Positions 1 to 7,777 are shown, counted from the first letter of the stretch. The stretch is 15,268 nucleotides of DNA from CAZTAO01 sp964611645 (GCA_964611645.1 CAZTAO010000082.1:1-15268); one strand, 5' to 3'. Made by a program: numbers and translations. The notes: generated from the letters alone by a model not told the origin.

Positions 1-8
1 CCCAGGGG

Positions 9-74
9 AGAGGATTACATTGTGCGCTCGCTCCTGCCAAACTTCCTCTCCTGGGTAGAGGATTACATTGTGCG
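9..74. repeat. 18-bp direct repeat, two copies 48 bp apart
   Basis: AGAGGATTACATTGTGCG occurs identically at 9-26 and 57-74. Between the copies lies TCCTCTCCTGGG (44-55), which is nearly the inverse complement of the CCCAGGGGAGAGGA at 1-14, so the segment also has an inverted repeat that could fold. It lies just past the stop codon of the restriction-modification gene on the minus strand. The 48-bp period may continue to the left of the window. The CCTCTC...GAGGATT part resembles the CCCCTCTCTGAGAGGGGATT palindrome at 15015-15034, suggesting a genome-wide small palindrome family. Confidence 0.8.
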
Positions 75-81
75 GAATCGC

Positions 82-3000
82 CTACTCCGTCCCAATCCCC
101 AACCCCGGCAAAGCCTTTACCAGCTTCACCGTCTCCACGCTCACCGTAACCACCCGACCAATTAGGCGGATTATGTATTCCGGGTCGTCCTGGCGGTTGG
201 GGTCGCTGGTTATGTTGCTGCGCTTGCCGGTGGTTACGCGGTATTGGTCGATTACCCACTCCAGCGCGCTGCGGTTGCCCAGGCGGTAGTCGAAGCACTC
301 CGGCGGGATGGCGGCGAGGGTGAGGCTGTCGTTTACCACCAGCGTGGTCTTGTCCTTGCTCAGCCGCATCTTATCCACCCGCCAACTGAATGGGATGTCG
401 TTGTTCTCCATCCACTTCAGCGGGTACTCCTCCACCGTCTCATAGTTCAGGTGCAGGTCGGCCAGCTTGCGACCAATCTCCACATAGCAGGGGAAGTCCT
501 CCGGCGACACGGTGAGCGGGATATGAGGCAACTCGCGCTTGAGGTTCTCGGCGTAACGCTCGCGGTAGACGGGGTGATGCAGCAGGGCATAGACATAATG
601 GAAGATATCCCACTTGCCGACTTCCTCCCCATACTTCTCCCGAAACTGCCCCAGCGCCCAATCGGTGATGTTCTCCTGCCGGTTGGTCCCGTCTTCGTTG
701 TAGGTGTAGAAGGGGAAGCATTGTGCAGGGTCTGCGTAGAAGTTTAGGTCGGCTATCCACTGTGCAGCAAGGACTGACATGTCTCTCCGATCATAGCATC
801 CCACTATCAATATCCGGTTCTCGTCTTCGGAGGAAGGAGTCGGCAGCATTCGCGGAAACACGTACACCTCCTCATCTAGGATACGGTCGAAGAAGAGAAC
901 CTGTTTGCAGAACGGACGGTAGAGCGCTGTGCGTAGTTTTGCGTTTGAGTATTGTGCTAGATGGCCGCGCTGCAAGTCAAGCTTCAGATCGCGGCTCCAT
1001 TTCAGCCGCTTGTCATTATACGCGACGAAGTCGTCCACGCGCGCATCTCGGTCCACCCGGCGCTGCCAGCGATCAACCTCGCCATTGTAGAATTCGATGG
1101 CTGCCTGCATGCGTTCGGACAGTTTGGTGGCGTCGAAGTCGTACGCCCAATCGTCTCGACAGGTGGCAACTCCTCTGCCATATGTCTTGAATAGTGCTTG
1201 TGCTGCTGAGTCACGCGCAGCCTTACCTTCCTTGGAACCAATTGCCACGAATGCAGCAAAGTCGTCCTGCAGACCCTCAGTGAGCCAGTTGTTGTCGATA
1301 TCCGGCACTAGAGGGCCAAAACCAACCGACCCCAAGCTACTCAGGGATCGGAGATATTTCAACTTCTCTTCTGCGCGCCAATAGTCATCGACAGCGCGAT
1401 AGGCTATCCCGCGTGCTGCTGACTTGCTGTTTCGTACAAGCAAGGTTATTCCGACGCCCACCCGTATCTGATCGCTGAAGATGTTGCCGCCTTCGCGCTG
1501 TCGCCTCTCGCCGTTCGTATGCGCGTTGCCCTTGAAGTCTATGTGGTGTATTTCCGTGAAGTCGTCTGCCAAGTGCTTGCGGAAACCGTCGAAAGCGATT
1601 CCCCGTATAAATCCATTGTTGCTCACAAAGCAGACAATGCCATCGCGCCCCTGTAACCGGTCCGTCGCCCATCGGAAGAACTTCACGTATGCGTCGCTAA
1701 GCGCGTTGCGGTTCGTTGCCTTGGAGTCCTTGACGTATGTCTCCCGAACGCGCTTGTCGATTACCGGATATGCCCGGTTCTTGTTGTTATCATTCTCGCT
1801 CTGCTGGCCGACATTATATGGCGGGTTGCCGAGTATCACGGTGATCTCGGCGTCGGTCTCGCGCTGCACCCGCTCGGTGTTTTCCTCACTGAACACGAAG
1901 CTCATCTGCTTGCCTTCCGCGAGTTCCAGGGTGTCGGTGAAGCAGATTCCCTCGAACGGCTGATACTCACCGGAGAGCTGGTAGTATTCGTGCTCGACGT
2001 TGAGGCTGGCTATGTAGTAGGGCAGGAGCATAATCTCGTTGCAGAACAGGTCTTCCGCGTATTTCTGCTTGAGCTTGCTGCGGTCTATGCGGCGGAGGAT
2101 GTTGACTATGAAGTTGCCGGTGCCAACGCAGGGGTCGAGTATCTTTACCCCTGGGGTCGAAAGCGACTTGCCGAACTCCCGCTGCAATACCTCCTCCACA
2201 CTGGCGCACATGAAGTCCACAATCTCCTGCGGGGTGTAGACGATGCCCATTGTATCGGCTTGCTTGACCGAGAAGCCCTGGAAGAACCGCTCATAGACCA
2301 CATTGAGGAAGTGCTGCTTCTCGGAGAAGTCCTGCAAACCACGCGCGGTATCCTCGATTGCCAGATAGAACCGGTCGAGCGATTTCGTGAATGCTGTGCG
2401 GTTGAAAGTCCTGCTTGTAAGGGCGCGTATGACGGTCTCTATCTCAGAGGCGATGGCATTCTTGTTGGTGAAGTCCGGGTTGTCGAACACGGTGCGGAAC
2501 AGGCGCTCGGTGAGCAGGTGTTGGACGAGCATCTCGTCTATCTGGGCCTCGCTGATGCGCGGGTCCAGCGCGGTCTTGCATAGCTCGTGGAAAGTGGCAA
2601 ATGCGGCGACGAAGCGTTTGTTCTCCGCGCGTTCTTTCGCGATGATCCCCAACACGCCCTGCGCCAACTCCGGGATACGCGCCTTGAACTCCGCCACCGC
2701 CTGCTCGAACTGCTCGATATCCGGCTCGGCGTGGGTGGTGAACTGGTGCAGCAGATCGGTTACCTGCTGAGGCAGCGTCAGGTCAGCATCCAGCTTGCGC
2801 TGACCATCCTGATACAGCACGGCGCGGTTGGTGTCTTCAAAGATGATATTGGTGAGAGGGTATCCCTCGCCGATCTTTTTCTTGATCTCTACATCGAGGG
2901 TATCGGCGGTGTCCTTGGCCTCCCAGTAACCGCGAGGCAGCAGGAACTCATCGCGAAGCGTGCCATCAGGGATACGGCCATTGGGCAGCCGCTGCTCCGG

Positions 3001-3156
3001 CACCAGTGTCCAGCCAACCTTCTTGCAGGCGAAGGCCAGCAGGTTGTGAAAACAAGTGCGCAAGTGCAGTTCACTGATCCCACCTTTGCCCCGTAACTCG
3101 GCAAGAGAGGCAAGGTAGGCGTCGATTGCTTTCTTGTAGGGAGTGGACATTTGCAT
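82..3156 (-). CDS. Single-polypeptide restriction-modification enzyme (type ISP/IIG-like; nuclease + N6-adenine methylase + specificity)
   Basis: A 1024-aa protein expected to methylate adenine in a specific DNA sequence and to cut unmodified DNA. The N-terminal part has a PD-(D/E)XK nuclease pattern: P63-D64-G and E79-A-K81, with a possible helix-1 glutamate at E29. A helical region (about 130-300) follows, then the YTPQEIVDFM lead-in to the methylase (307-316), AdoMet motif I DPCVGTGNF (341-349) and catalytic motif IV NPPY (444-447). The C-terminal third carries the RPF, FPFYTYNEDGT, YRLGNRSALEWVIDQY and DDPEYIIRLIGRVV blocks typical of type ISP specificity/C-terminal regions. Classical type ISP enzymes are about 1,600 aa and include a helicase; no Walker A or DEAD-like motif lies between nuclease and methylase here, so this is a helicase-less form. 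The start could be either of two ATGs (3156 or 3150); neither has a clear ribosome binding site. It stands alone, divergent from the next gene. The family call is firm; the recognition site is unknown. Confidence 0.9.
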   Translation of the reverse strand: MQMSTPYKKAIDAYLASLAELRGKGGISELHLRTCFHNLLAFACKKVGWTLVPEQRLPNGRIPDGTLRDEFLLPRGYWEAKDTADTLDVEIKKKIGEGYPLTNIIFEDTNRAVLYQDGQRKLDADLTLPQQVTDLLHQFTTHAEPDIEQFEQAVAEFKARIPELAQGVLGIIAKERAENKRFVAAFATFHELCKTALDPRISEAQIDEMLVQHLLTERLFRTVFDNPDFTNKNAIASEIETVIRALTSRTFNRTAFTKSLDRFYLAIEDTARGLQDFSEKQHFLNVVYERFFQGFSVKQADTMGIVYTPQEIVDFMCASVEEVLQREFGKSLSTPGVKILDPCVGTGNFIVNILRRIDRSKLKQKYAEDLFCNEIMLLPYYIASLNVEHEYYQLSGEYQPFEGICFTDTLELAEGKQMSFVFSEENTERVQRETDAEITVILGNPPYNVGQQSENDNNKNRAYPVIDKRVRETYVKDSKATNRNALSDAYVKFFRWATDRLQGRDGIVCFVSNNGFIRGIAFDGFRKHLADDFTEIHHIDFKGNAHTNGERRQREGGNIFSDQIRVGVGITLLVRNSKSAARGIAYRAVDDYWRAEEKLKYLRSLSSLGSVGFGPLVPDIDNNWLTEGLQDDFAAFVAIGSKEGKAARDSAAQALFKTYGRGVATCRDDWAYDFDATKLSERMQAAIEFYNGEVDRWQRRVDRDARVDDFVAYNDKRLKWSRDLKLDLQRGHLAQYSNAKLRTALYRPFCKQVLFFDRILDEEVYVFPRMLPTPSSEDENRILIVGCYDRRDMSVLAAQWIADLNFYADPAQCFPFYTYNEDGTNRQENITDWALGQFREKYGEEVGKWDIFHYVYALLHHPVYRERYAENLKRELPHIPLTVSPEDFPCYVEIGRKLADLHLNYETVEEYPLKWMENNDIPFSWRVDKMRLSKDKTTLVVNDSLTLAAIPPECFDYRLGNRSALEWVIDQYRVTTGKRSNITSDPNRQDDPEYIIRLIGRVVTVSVETVKLVKALPGLGIGTE

Positions 3157-3201
3157 AAGATAACAGTTCGCCTTCGGCTCGGGGTTTTCCTGCGTTGGTT
3201 A

Positions 3202-3228
3202 CCCTCCAGGTTCGGAGAACCTGGAGGG
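3202..3228. repeat. Perfect 11-bp-stem hairpin
   Basis: CCCTCCAGGTT (3202-3212) and AACCTGGAGGG (3218-3228) are exact inverse complements around a 5-nt loop. It lies about 45 bp upstream of the restriction-modification start. There is no T-run on either side, so a terminator role is unlikely. It looks like an intergenic palindromic repeat unit. Confidence 0.75.
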
Positions 3229-3234
3229 ATGGGA

Positions 3235-3283
3235 GGTAGTTTGTTGGTTGAATTACCGCACATGGGGCATTGGGCAAATCAGG
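3235..3283 (-). repeat. Class I palindromic element, copy 1 (degenerate)
   Basis: This 49-nt stretch aligns without gaps to the inverse complement of the element at 14815-14863. Over its last 35 positions (3249-3283) I count 27 matches, including AATTACC, ATGGGG and CAAATCAGG. Its other arm (3235-3248) has decayed so the long stem is lost. Its core ACCGCACATGGGG (3255-3267) is the same core seen in the class II and III elements, which links the families. Confidence 0.65.
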
Positions 3284-3311
3284 ATATCAGCCGGGCCTGG
3301 CGTATCAGTTG

Positions 3312-3437
3312 AATGACCGCAGATGGGGGTTGTAGTAAACCAGCCCCGGAACGGATCCCACGCACTACAGGATTAATGACCGCAGATGGGGGTTGTAGTA
3401 AACCAGCCCCGGAACGGATCCCACGCACGACAGGACT
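3312..3437 (+). repeat. Tandem duplication, two 63-bp units carrying the class II motif
   Basis: Unit 1 (3312-3374) and unit 2 (3375-3437) differ at only two positions near their ends. Each begins AATGACCGCAGATGGGGG and contains GGTTGTAGTAAACCAG, the class II motif found again at 14957-15058. In unit 1 TGTAGT (3331-3336) can pair with ACTACA (3364-3369); in unit 2 one of the two differences breaks the second half (ACGACA). The period is a multiple of three, so reading frames through it show a repeated peptide, but nothing suggests translation. Confidence 0.9.
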
Positions 3438-3438
3438 A

Positions 3439-3473
3439 GTTTCGGGACTTCCGCTCCGCTCAAGTCCCGAAAC
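3439..3473. repeat. 12-bp-stem hairpin repeat
   Basis: GTTTCGGGACTT (3439-3450) pairs perfectly with AAGTCCCGAAAC (3462-3473) around the 11-nt loop CCGCTCCGCTC. It lies just after the 63-bp tandem repeat and about 60 bp before the promoter of the next gene. No T-tract follows. The composition suggests an interspersed palindromic repeat. Confidence 0.75.
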
Positions 3474-3492
3474 ACCGGAGCATGCTGTAGCC

Positions 3493-3515
3493 CGTCCTGA
3501 GTCTGTCGAAGGACG
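3493..3515. repeat. Short palindromic repeat, CGTCCTGAG...GTCGAAGGACG type
   Basis: CGTCCT (3493-3498) and AGGACG (3510-3515) are inverse complements around GAGTCTGTCGA. From memory, near-identical CCTGAGCCTGTCGAAGG strings are very common between genes in many unrelated bacterial genomes and metagenome assemblies, so this is probably a widespread interspersed repeat and not a local operator. Confidence 0.55.
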
Positions 3516-3532
3516 CCCATTCGCGATTCCGT

Positions 3533-3562
3533 TTGCCCTCACCTGCCATCAATGGGTATAAT
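3533..3562 (+). promoter_or_regulatory. Predicted sigma70 promoter for the deacetylase-GT4-copA block
   Basis: A perfect -10 box TATAAT (3557-3562) is preceded by TTGCCC (3533-3538, 4 of 6 to TTGACA) with an 18-bp spacer. Transcription would start near 3569, giving a leader of about 23 nt to the ATG at 3592. That placement argues against the upstream GTG at 3574 as the start codon. Confidence 0.6.
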
Positions 3563-3575
3563 CTGAGGGTGGTGT

Positions 3576-3585
3576 GGAGGCGAGG
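3576..3585 (+). promoter_or_regulatory. Ribosome binding site choosing ATG 3592
   Basis: GGAGG (3576-3580) and GAGG (3582-3585, 6 nt before the ATG) lie upstream of 3592. The longer reading from GTG 3574 would begin about 5 nt after the predicted transcription start. Confidence 0.6.
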
Positions 3586-3591
3586 TGCGCT

Positions 3592-4314
3592 ATGACTGAA
3601 CCGATTCTGAACGACTCGCGCGGCGTGGCGCTGATGTATCACCGGGTGGGTCTGCCGCGCCTGAGGTCGATAGTCTCCGGGCAGTATGTTACCCCCTGGC
3701 TCATCTCTCGACAGATCGACTACCTCCGCTCGCGCGGGCTTTCGTCCTGTTCGCTGATAGAGCTTCCGGACGCCGACGAGTCCTCTCCCTGCTTTGCCAT
3801 TACATTCGATGATGGATATCTGAGCGTGTGCCGAGACGCCTGTCCTCTGCTGCTCTCAAAGAACGTCCCAGCGACCATATTTGTGGTAGCCGGGGCAATC
3901 GGCGGAATCAACCAGTGGGACCGCGCGGCGGGGGATGTGATTGAGCGAATGATGGGCGCGGACCAGATCAGGGAAGTTGCCGCCACGGGCTTCGAGATAG
4001 GCTCACACACTATGACCCATCCTCGGCTGAGCAAGCTCTCACCGGACGACCTCAAACGTGAATTGGTCGACTCCAAGAAGCTGCTGGAAGACATTATCGG
4101 CCGCGAAGTGACCTCCTTCTCCTATCCGTATGGCGACTACTCGCCGGAGGTCTTGGAGGCTGTGCGCGAAGCCGGCTACAGAAGGGCGACCGCTACGAAG
4201 CTGGGAACAGTCAGGTCCGATTGCCCCGCATTTGAGATTCCCCGTGTGAATGTCAGGTGGAATCTCACCGGGCCACTGCTGGCTAAGAAGATCATCCGCG
4301 CGGAGAACCAATGA
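3592..4314 (+). CDS. Polysaccharide deacetylase (NodB/CE4 family)
   Basis: A 240-aa enzyme expected to remove N- or O-acetyl groups from a cell-surface or peptidoglycan-type glycan with a metal-dependent NodB fold. Seen motifs (numbered from ATG 3592): MYHRVG near the N terminus, TFDDG (71-75, catalytic base and metal Asp pair), SHTMTHP (138-144, metal-binding His139/His143) and SYPYGDYSP (about 167-175, motif 3). No signal peptide is evident, so a cytoplasmic or membrane-associated place is inferred, unlike many secreted CE4 enzymes. An in-frame GTG at 3574 would add six residues but is less well placed relative to the promoter. Its stop overlaps the next start (ATGA, 4311-4314), implying translational coupling to the glycosyltransferase. 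The substrate cannot be read from the sequence. Confidence 0.92.
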   Translation: MTEPILNDSRGVALMYHRVGLPRLRSIVSGQYVTPWLISRQIDYLRSRGLSSCSLIELPDADESSPCFAITFDDGYLSVCRDACPLLLSKNVPATIFVVAGAIGGINQWDRAAGDVIERMMGADQIREVAATGFEIGSHTMTHPRLSKLSPDDLKRELVDSKKLLEDIIGREVTSFSYPYGDYSPEVLEAVREAGYRRATATKLGTVRSDCPAFEIPRVNVRWNLTGPLLAKKIIRAENQ

Positions 4315-5384
4315 CCAGGCCGCTGAGAGTTCTGGAGGCTATAACCCCGTCCCGGATCGGTGGTGCGGAGGTGCTCACTGCCTCATTCTCCGGCTGGCTG
4401 CGGGATCGGGGCGACCAGGTCCACATCTTCTGCCCGCGCGGGAGGCCGTTTGTCGAGTATCTCTCCACCCGGTTCATTGAGCCGGTGACCTGGAAGACCT
4501 ACGGCAAGCTCGATCCGCTCACCATCGTCAAGCTCGCCGGCCTGGCCAGGGGCCTTCAGGCGGATGTTATCCACACCCACCTCTCCACCGCCAGCCTTCT
4601 GGGAGCGCTGGCCGGAAGACTGGCGAGGATTCCGACGGTTGCGCACGTGCACGGGATGAACTCCGCCGCCTGCTACAAGTCTTCCACTTACGTGATCGCG
4701 GTTTCAGAGGCAGTCAAACGCCACCTCACCAGCCAGGGAGTGCCCGAATTGCGGGTGTCTGTGGTCCACAACGGCATCGACCTGTCTGCATTCACTCCAA
4801 TAGACAAAGCCGTAGCCAAGTCAGGCGCCGGATATGGGCCGGATGAGCTGCTGGTAGGCGTCTTCGGCAGGTTGTCGCCCGAAAAGGGGCAGCATGTCGC
4901 GCTGGAAGTCTTCGCCCAACTGATCGAGAAATACCCCGGAACGAAGCTGCTGATAGTAGGCGACGGCAAGCAGCGAGAGGCCCTGGAAGCGCAAGTTAGG
5001 GAACTTGGAGCCGCCGCAGACGTCATATTCACCGGCTTCCAGAATGACGTGAAGTCCCTGATGTCCGCTTGCGACGTTGTTGTCGTGCCTTCTTTGAGAG
5101 AGGGCTTCGGCCTTGCGGCGGTTGAGGCCATGGCGCTGGGAATCCCGGTCGCAGCCTCGAAAACAGGCGGCCTGCCGGAGATAGTGCAGGACGGCGTCAC
5201 GGGTATTCTTGTGGATACAGGTTCACCCCGGTCACTTCTGGCAGCAATGGGTAAACTGCTCTCAGACCCAGGTCTGCGCCAGGCGATGGGCGAAGCAGGC
5301 AGGGCAAGAGCAATCGAGAACTTCGACCGCGAGAAGCAGTTTAGGCTGTTGCGCGAGAAGCTTGTGGAGGTAGCCGGCTTATGA
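4311..5384 (+). CDS. Glycosyltransferase family 4 (GT-B fold)
   Basis: A 357-aa retaining glycosyltransferase likely acting on the cytoplasmic face of the membrane in surface glycan assembly. The N-terminal Rossmann half shows the GGAE acceptor-side loop (17-20), a DVIHTH strand (about 85-90), AHVHG (111-115) and VVHNGID (151-157). The C-terminal donor-binding half shows GRLSPEKG (186-193), LLIVGDG (213-219) and the EX7E signature EGFGLAAVE (264-272) followed by GIPVAASKTGGLPEIV. Length and motif order are normal for GT4. It overlaps the upstream deacetylase and the downstream copA by ATGA, so the three are one tightly coupled unit. Donor sugar and acceptor are unknown. A partner polysaccharide deacetylase suggests a GlcNAc-containing glycan, but that is inference. 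Confidence 0.93.
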   Translation: MTRPLRVLEAITPSRIGGAEVLTASFSGWLRDRGDQVHIFCPRGRPFVEYLSTRFIEPVTWKTYGKLDPLTIVKLAGLARGLQADVIHTHLSTASLLGALAGRLARIPTVAHVHGMNSAACYKSSTYVIAVSEAVKRHLTSQGVPELRVSVVHNGIDLSAFTPIDKAVAKSGAGYGPDELLVGVFGRLSPEKGQHVALEVFAQLIEKYPGTKLLIVGDGKQREALEAQVRELGAAADVIFTGFQNDVKSLMSACDVVVVPSLREGFGLAAVEAMALGIPVAASKTGGLPEIVQDGVTGILVDTGSPRSLLAAMGKLLSDPGLRQAMGEAGRARAIENFDREKQFRLLREKLVEVAGL

Positions 5385-7720
5385 CAGCGGTTGAGATATG
5401 GATCCTTGGCGGCGCTGGCGCCGCGATACTGTTTGTTTTGTGGTTCTTTCTGGGCGGTGGCAAGAAGAGACCGGCTGATTCAGGCGCGAGTACCGCAGAG
5501 GTTGAACTCAGGCTGGGCGGTATGCACTGCCCGAGTTGCCTGCTCGCCATCGACAAGGTCATAATGCGGACCGAAGGGGTGATCGAGGAATCCTCCAACT
5601 TCGAGTCCGAGCATGCCAAGGTCAAGTACGACCCCGCAAAGACCAGCCCGTCCAAGATAATCGAGCGAATCCGGCGGGTTGGCTACACAGCGGAAGCGCA
5701 CGACACGACCGCCCCGATGCACGAGCACGACCACACCGGCAGCACCAGCGATGAGCAAATAGCGGACACATTCCGCCGGGTGATAATCTCAGTCGCACTG
5801 GCCGCGCCTGTGCTGATCAGCTCTATGGTCTTTATGTCCGAGGGTGGCACATTCCTTGCCTGGGTCCAGTTCCTGCTTTCCGGGATAGTGTTGTTTGGGG
5901 CAGGGAACCGTATACTCAAAGGCGCGTGGGGAGCCCTGAAGAACCGCGCGGCGGATATGAACGTGCTGATCGCGGTCGGCACCACCACAGCATTTGTCTA
6001 CAGCACGGCAGTTACCGTGGTACCCAAGGTCTTCCAAAGCCTCGGGGTGAAGCCGCACGTCTACTTCGAGACAACCGCAGTCATCATTACCCTGGTCCTG
6101 ATAGGTAAGTACCTGGAAGCCCGAGCCAAACGCCACACATCCGACGCCATCCAGAAACTCATTCGCCTCCAGGCCAAGACCGCGCGAGTCCTGCGCGACG
6201 GCGAAGAACTGACCATCCCCACCGAGGAAGTGGTGGTCGGAGACATGGTCGTGGTGCGCCCTGGCGAGATGATCCCTGTTGACGGGACACTCACCGACGG
6301 CTACTCCGCTGTCGATGAATCGATGATAACCGGTGAGAGCATGCCCGCTGAGAAGCAGGTCGGAGACAGCGTCACCGGCGGCACGTTCAACAAGACCGGC
6401 CGATTCACATTCGAGGCCCGAAAAGTAGGCGCGGACACGATGCTCTCGCAGATAGTGGAGATGGTCCGGCGCGCGCAGCAGTCCAAAGCCCCGATCCAGA
6501 AGACCGCCGACCTTGTGGCAAGCTACTTTGTGCCGGTGGTGATCAGCATCGCCCTGGCAACTTTCGCACTGTGGTTCGCGTTCGGGCCGAGCGGGGAGAA
6601 GGTCACGCTGGCTGTTCAGTGCTTTGTATCGGTGCTGATAATCGCGTGCCCCTGCGCTCTTGGATTGGCTACACCGACTGCGGTATCTGTGGGTATGGGC
6701 CGAGGCGCTGAGAAGGGCATTCTCATCAGGGATAGCGAGATATTGGAGCGCGCAGGCAAGCTGACATCAGTCTTCCTCGACAAGACCGGCACCCTCACCA
6801 AGGGCGAGCCGACGGTCACCGACGTTGTCCCTCTGCAGGGTTCCAGCAGGCAGTTGGTGCTGGAAGTCGCGGCGGCTGTTGAAAAGCACAGCGAGCACCC
6901 GCTGGGCCAGGCGGTTGTGAGGCTAGCCGAAGCTGAGGAGATTCCTATCGGCGAAGTGAGCGATTTCGAGGCCATCCCGGGCGGCGGAGTCCAGGCGACC
7001 ATGAACGAGGTTCACGTGATGGTCGGTTCGCTCAAGCTCGCGCAATCGAAAGGGGTCCCGGTTACGGGTCTTGAGGGGACGGTGGACGACCTGCAGGCCC
7101 AGGGTAAGACGGTCATGATTGTAACGGCGAACGGCCAGCCCAACGGCCTTATTGCTCTCGCTGACACCATCAAACCCTCCGCTAAGAAGGGTGTCGAACG
7201 CCTGACTGCCCTTGGCCTCAAGGTAGCTATGATAACCGGGGACAACACCCAGAGCGCGAAGGCCATTGCGGCCCAGCTCGGGATCGAGCAGGTGATCCCT
7301 GAAGTCCTGCCCAACGACAAAGCCTCTAAGATAAAGGAGGCACAGGAGCAGGGAGAGGTGGTGGCGATGGTGGGTGACGGTATCAACGACGCCCCCGCGC
7401 TTGCCCAGGCGGATATCGGAATAGCTATCGGAAGTGGAACGGATATCGCGGCGGAGACCGCCGGCATCACACTCATAGGCGACGACCTCTCCAATGTCGC
7501 GGGGGCCATAGCGCTCTCCCGGGCCACGGTAGCCAACATCCGCCAGAACCTGTTCTTCGCGTTCATCTACAATGTGCTGGGCATTCCCATAGCAGCGGGC
7601 GTCCTATACCGGATTAGCGCCGAACTGCTGCTCAATCCTATGATAGCCTCGGTGGCGATGGCCGCAAGCTCAATATCGGTAGTCTCCAACGCTCTCCGCC
7701 TTCGCCGGTTCGGGAGGTAG
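5381..7720 (+). CDS. copA: Copper(I)-translocating P1B-type ATPase
   Basis: A 779-aa heavy-metal P-type ATPase that uses ATP to export Cu+ across the inner membrane. In order: an N-terminal hydrophobic segment (about 5-24), one HMA metal-binding domain with GMHCPSC (C50/C53), a His-rich linker (HEHDH, 114-118), membrane helices, the actuator TGE (318-320), the transport motif CPC (423-425), the phosphorylation site DKTGT (467-471), the P1B-specific SEHP (504-507), GDGIND (665-670), and C-terminal helices with YN (730-731) and MxxSS (760-764). The CPC plus YN and MxxSS residues identify the Cu+ (P1B-1) subgroup. It starts inside the GT4 stop (ATGA, 5381-5384). The extra membrane segment ahead of the HMA domain is unusual, since typical CopA starts with the soluble domain. 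No CopY/CueR operator or copper chaperone gene is adjacent. Confidence 0.95.
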   Translation: MTAVEIWILGGAGAAILFVLWFFLGGGKKRPADSGASTAEVELRLGGMHCPSCLLAIDKVIMRTEGVIEESSNFESEHAKVKYDPAKTSPSKIIERIRRVGYTAEAHDTTAPMHEHDHTGSTSDEQIADTFRRVIISVALAAPVLISSMVFMSEGGTFLAWVQFLLSGIVLFGAGNRILKGAWGALKNRAADMNVLIAVGTTTAFVYSTAVTVVPKVFQSLGVKPHVYFETTAVIITLVLIGKYLEARAKRHTSDAIQKLIRLQAKTARVLRDGEELTIPTEEVVVGDMVVVRPGEMIPVDGTLTDGYSAVDESMITGESMPAEKQVGDSVTGGTFNKTGRFTFEARKVGADTMLSQIVEMVRRAQQSKAPIQKTADLVASYFVPVVISIALATFALWFAFGPSGEKVTLAVQCFVSVLIIACPCALGLATPTAVSVGMGRGAEKGILIRDSEILERAGKLTSVFLDKTGTLTKGEPTVTDVVPLQGSSRQLVLEVAAAVEKHSEHPLGQAVVRLAEAEEIPIGEVSDFEAIPGGGVQATMNEVHVMVGSLKLAQSKGVPVTGLEGTVDDLQAQGKTVMIVTANGQPNGLIALADTIKPSAKKGVERLTALGLKVAMITGDNTQSAKAIAAQLGIEQVIPEVLPNDKASKIKEAQEQGEVVAMVGDGINDAPALAQADIGIAIGSGTDIAAETAGITLIGDDLSNVAGAIALSRATVANIRQNLFFAFIYNVLGIPIAAGVLYRISAELLLNPMIASVAMAASSISVVSNALRLRRFGR

Positions 7721-7727
7721 GAAGGGA

Positions 7728-7756
7728 TTCGCATTACCCCTGTCGAAGTATATAAA
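7728..7756 (+). promoter_or_regulatory. Possible promoter for the acyl-CoA dehydrogenase gene
   Basis: TTCGCA (7728-7733) and TATAAA (7751-7756) are separated by 17 bp in the 113-bp gap after copA. Both boxes are imperfect, so this is suggestive only. It would give a leader of about 70 nt that contains the hairpin at 7778-7805. Confidence 0.4.
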
Positions 7757-7777
7757 TTCAAGATACCGACAAACAGC

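Larger units (their letters stand above)
3157..3591. other. Divergent, repeat-filled intergenic region (about 435 bp)
   Basis: No convincing gene lies here. From left to right it holds a perfect hairpin (3202-3228), a class I palindromic element in minus orientation (3235-3283), a 63-bp tandem duplication (3312-3437), a 12-bp-stem hairpin (3439-3473), a short palindrome of the GTCCTGAG...GTCGAAGGAC kind (3493-3515) and a sigma70-type promoter facing the deacetylase gene (3533-3562). No clear promoter was found for the minus-strand restriction-modification gene. Confidence 0.75.

Noticed and set aside
1990..2583. 197-codon plus-strand frame inside the restriction-modification gene
   Set aside because: It is antisense to the methylase/helical region, which carries DPCVGTGNF and YTPQEIVDFM on the other strand; typical high-GC shadow frame.
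3312..3437. CRISPR array
   Set aside because: Only two 63-bp units in direct contact, with no unique spacers between conserved repeats and no cas genes.
3313..3561. Small protein with a duplicated 21-residue peptide
   Set aside because: The duplication is just the 63-bp DNA repeat read in frame; no ribosome binding site, and the frame runs through hairpins and the promoter.
3574..3591. GTG start adding six residues to the deacetylase
   Set aside because: It would lie about 5 nt after the predicted transcription start, whereas ATG 3592 has well-placed GAGG; not fully excluded.
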